DNA of 64,000 nucleotides from Corynebacterium glucuronolyticum DSM 44120 (GTDB taxonomy: Bacteria > Actinomycetota > Actinomycetes > Mycobacteriales > Mycobacteriaceae): NCBI RefSeq assembly GCF_030440595.1, contig NZ_CP047452.1, forward strand, positions 2,802,770 through 2,866,769, given 5' to 3'. Numbering within the stretch: the stretch's first letter is position 1; every line of letters starts with the position of its first letter. A program made the translations under genes and the position numbers. Below the pieces are notes generated by a model, which had not been told where the DNA came from, ran no database searches, and was given only the letters and a program-made list of their open reading frames with translations. Below, in pieces: positions 63,987 through 64,000 of the stretch.

Positions 63987-64000
63987 GCCCTGTTGATAGA

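Larger units (their letters stand above)
63489..64000. other. oriC: oriC-proximal intergenic region upstream of rpmH
   Basis: The region next to rpmH carries two perfect DnaA boxes (63901-63909 on the minus strand, 63978-63986 on the plus strand). It also has an inverted repeat TTTCACA-ACCC-TGTGAAA (63875-63892) and AT-rich segments (63660-63720). This is the expected rpmH-dnaA origin region. dnaA is not in the window, so the origin probably continues to the right. The rpmH promoter should also be here. Confidence 0.75.

Overview
The window looks like the origin-proximal end of a corynebacterial chromosome (Actinobacteria, GC-rich). The right edge carries the rpmH-rnpA-yidD-yidC-rsmG-parA-parB cluster followed by DnaA boxes, the usual left flank of oriC/dnaA. 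Supporting signs are a fused trpCF, a cwlM/trxA/trxB/sigM/murJ block, a 13E12-type HNH gene, an LAxTG surface protein and many leaderless starts. I cannot name the species.

Layout. 1-3480: 5' part of a 23S gene, spacer, 16S gene and leader of an rrn operon (minus strand). 3.5-6.3 kb: NYN nuclease-like gene, PspA-like protein, thioredoxin. 6.4-9.8 kb: dnaB, a DnaA-box-rich gap, rplI, ssb, rpsF. 9.9-14.4 kb: envelope genes (two tiny membrane proteins, a GT87 glycosyltransferase, PBP1-type ponA, DUF5318). 14.7-23 kb: MarR regulator, universal stress protein, short-chain dehydrogenase, TrhO, a 13E12 HNH gene beside a broken gene fragment, VanZ-like protein, DUF1846, endonuclease VIII. 23.3-31.8 kb: one 8.4-kb gene for a repetitive sortase-anchored surface protein. 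32.2-36.8 kb: leuS, a dicarboxylate symporter and an SdpI-like protein.

36.8-42.5 kb is a tryptophan operon with a leaderless WWW leader peptide and attenuator, then trpE-G-CF-B-A; trpD is absent. 42.9-47.6 kb holds a Tat/lipoprotein Rieske protein, an SLC10A7-like transporter, a BrnFE-type exporter whose large subunit is frameshifted, YqgE and pcnA. 47.6-56.2 kb holds Nudix, DUF6049, murJ, sigM, trxB, trxA and cwlM. 56.2-57.9 kb is an ABC transporter, then the parAB/oriC block, which is interrupted by a seven-copy 81/82-bp tandem repeat.

Three exact parS cores (GTTTCACGTGAAAC) lie in the same window as parA/parB. Two are inside trpG and trpCF, both encoding VSRET, and one is at the centre of a 38-bp perfect palindrome. 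Four perfect DnaA boxes lie between rplI and dnaB. The most notable unexplained items are that box cluster, the 81/82-bp array, the truncated gene fragment beside the HNH element, the trpD gap and the azlC frameshift.
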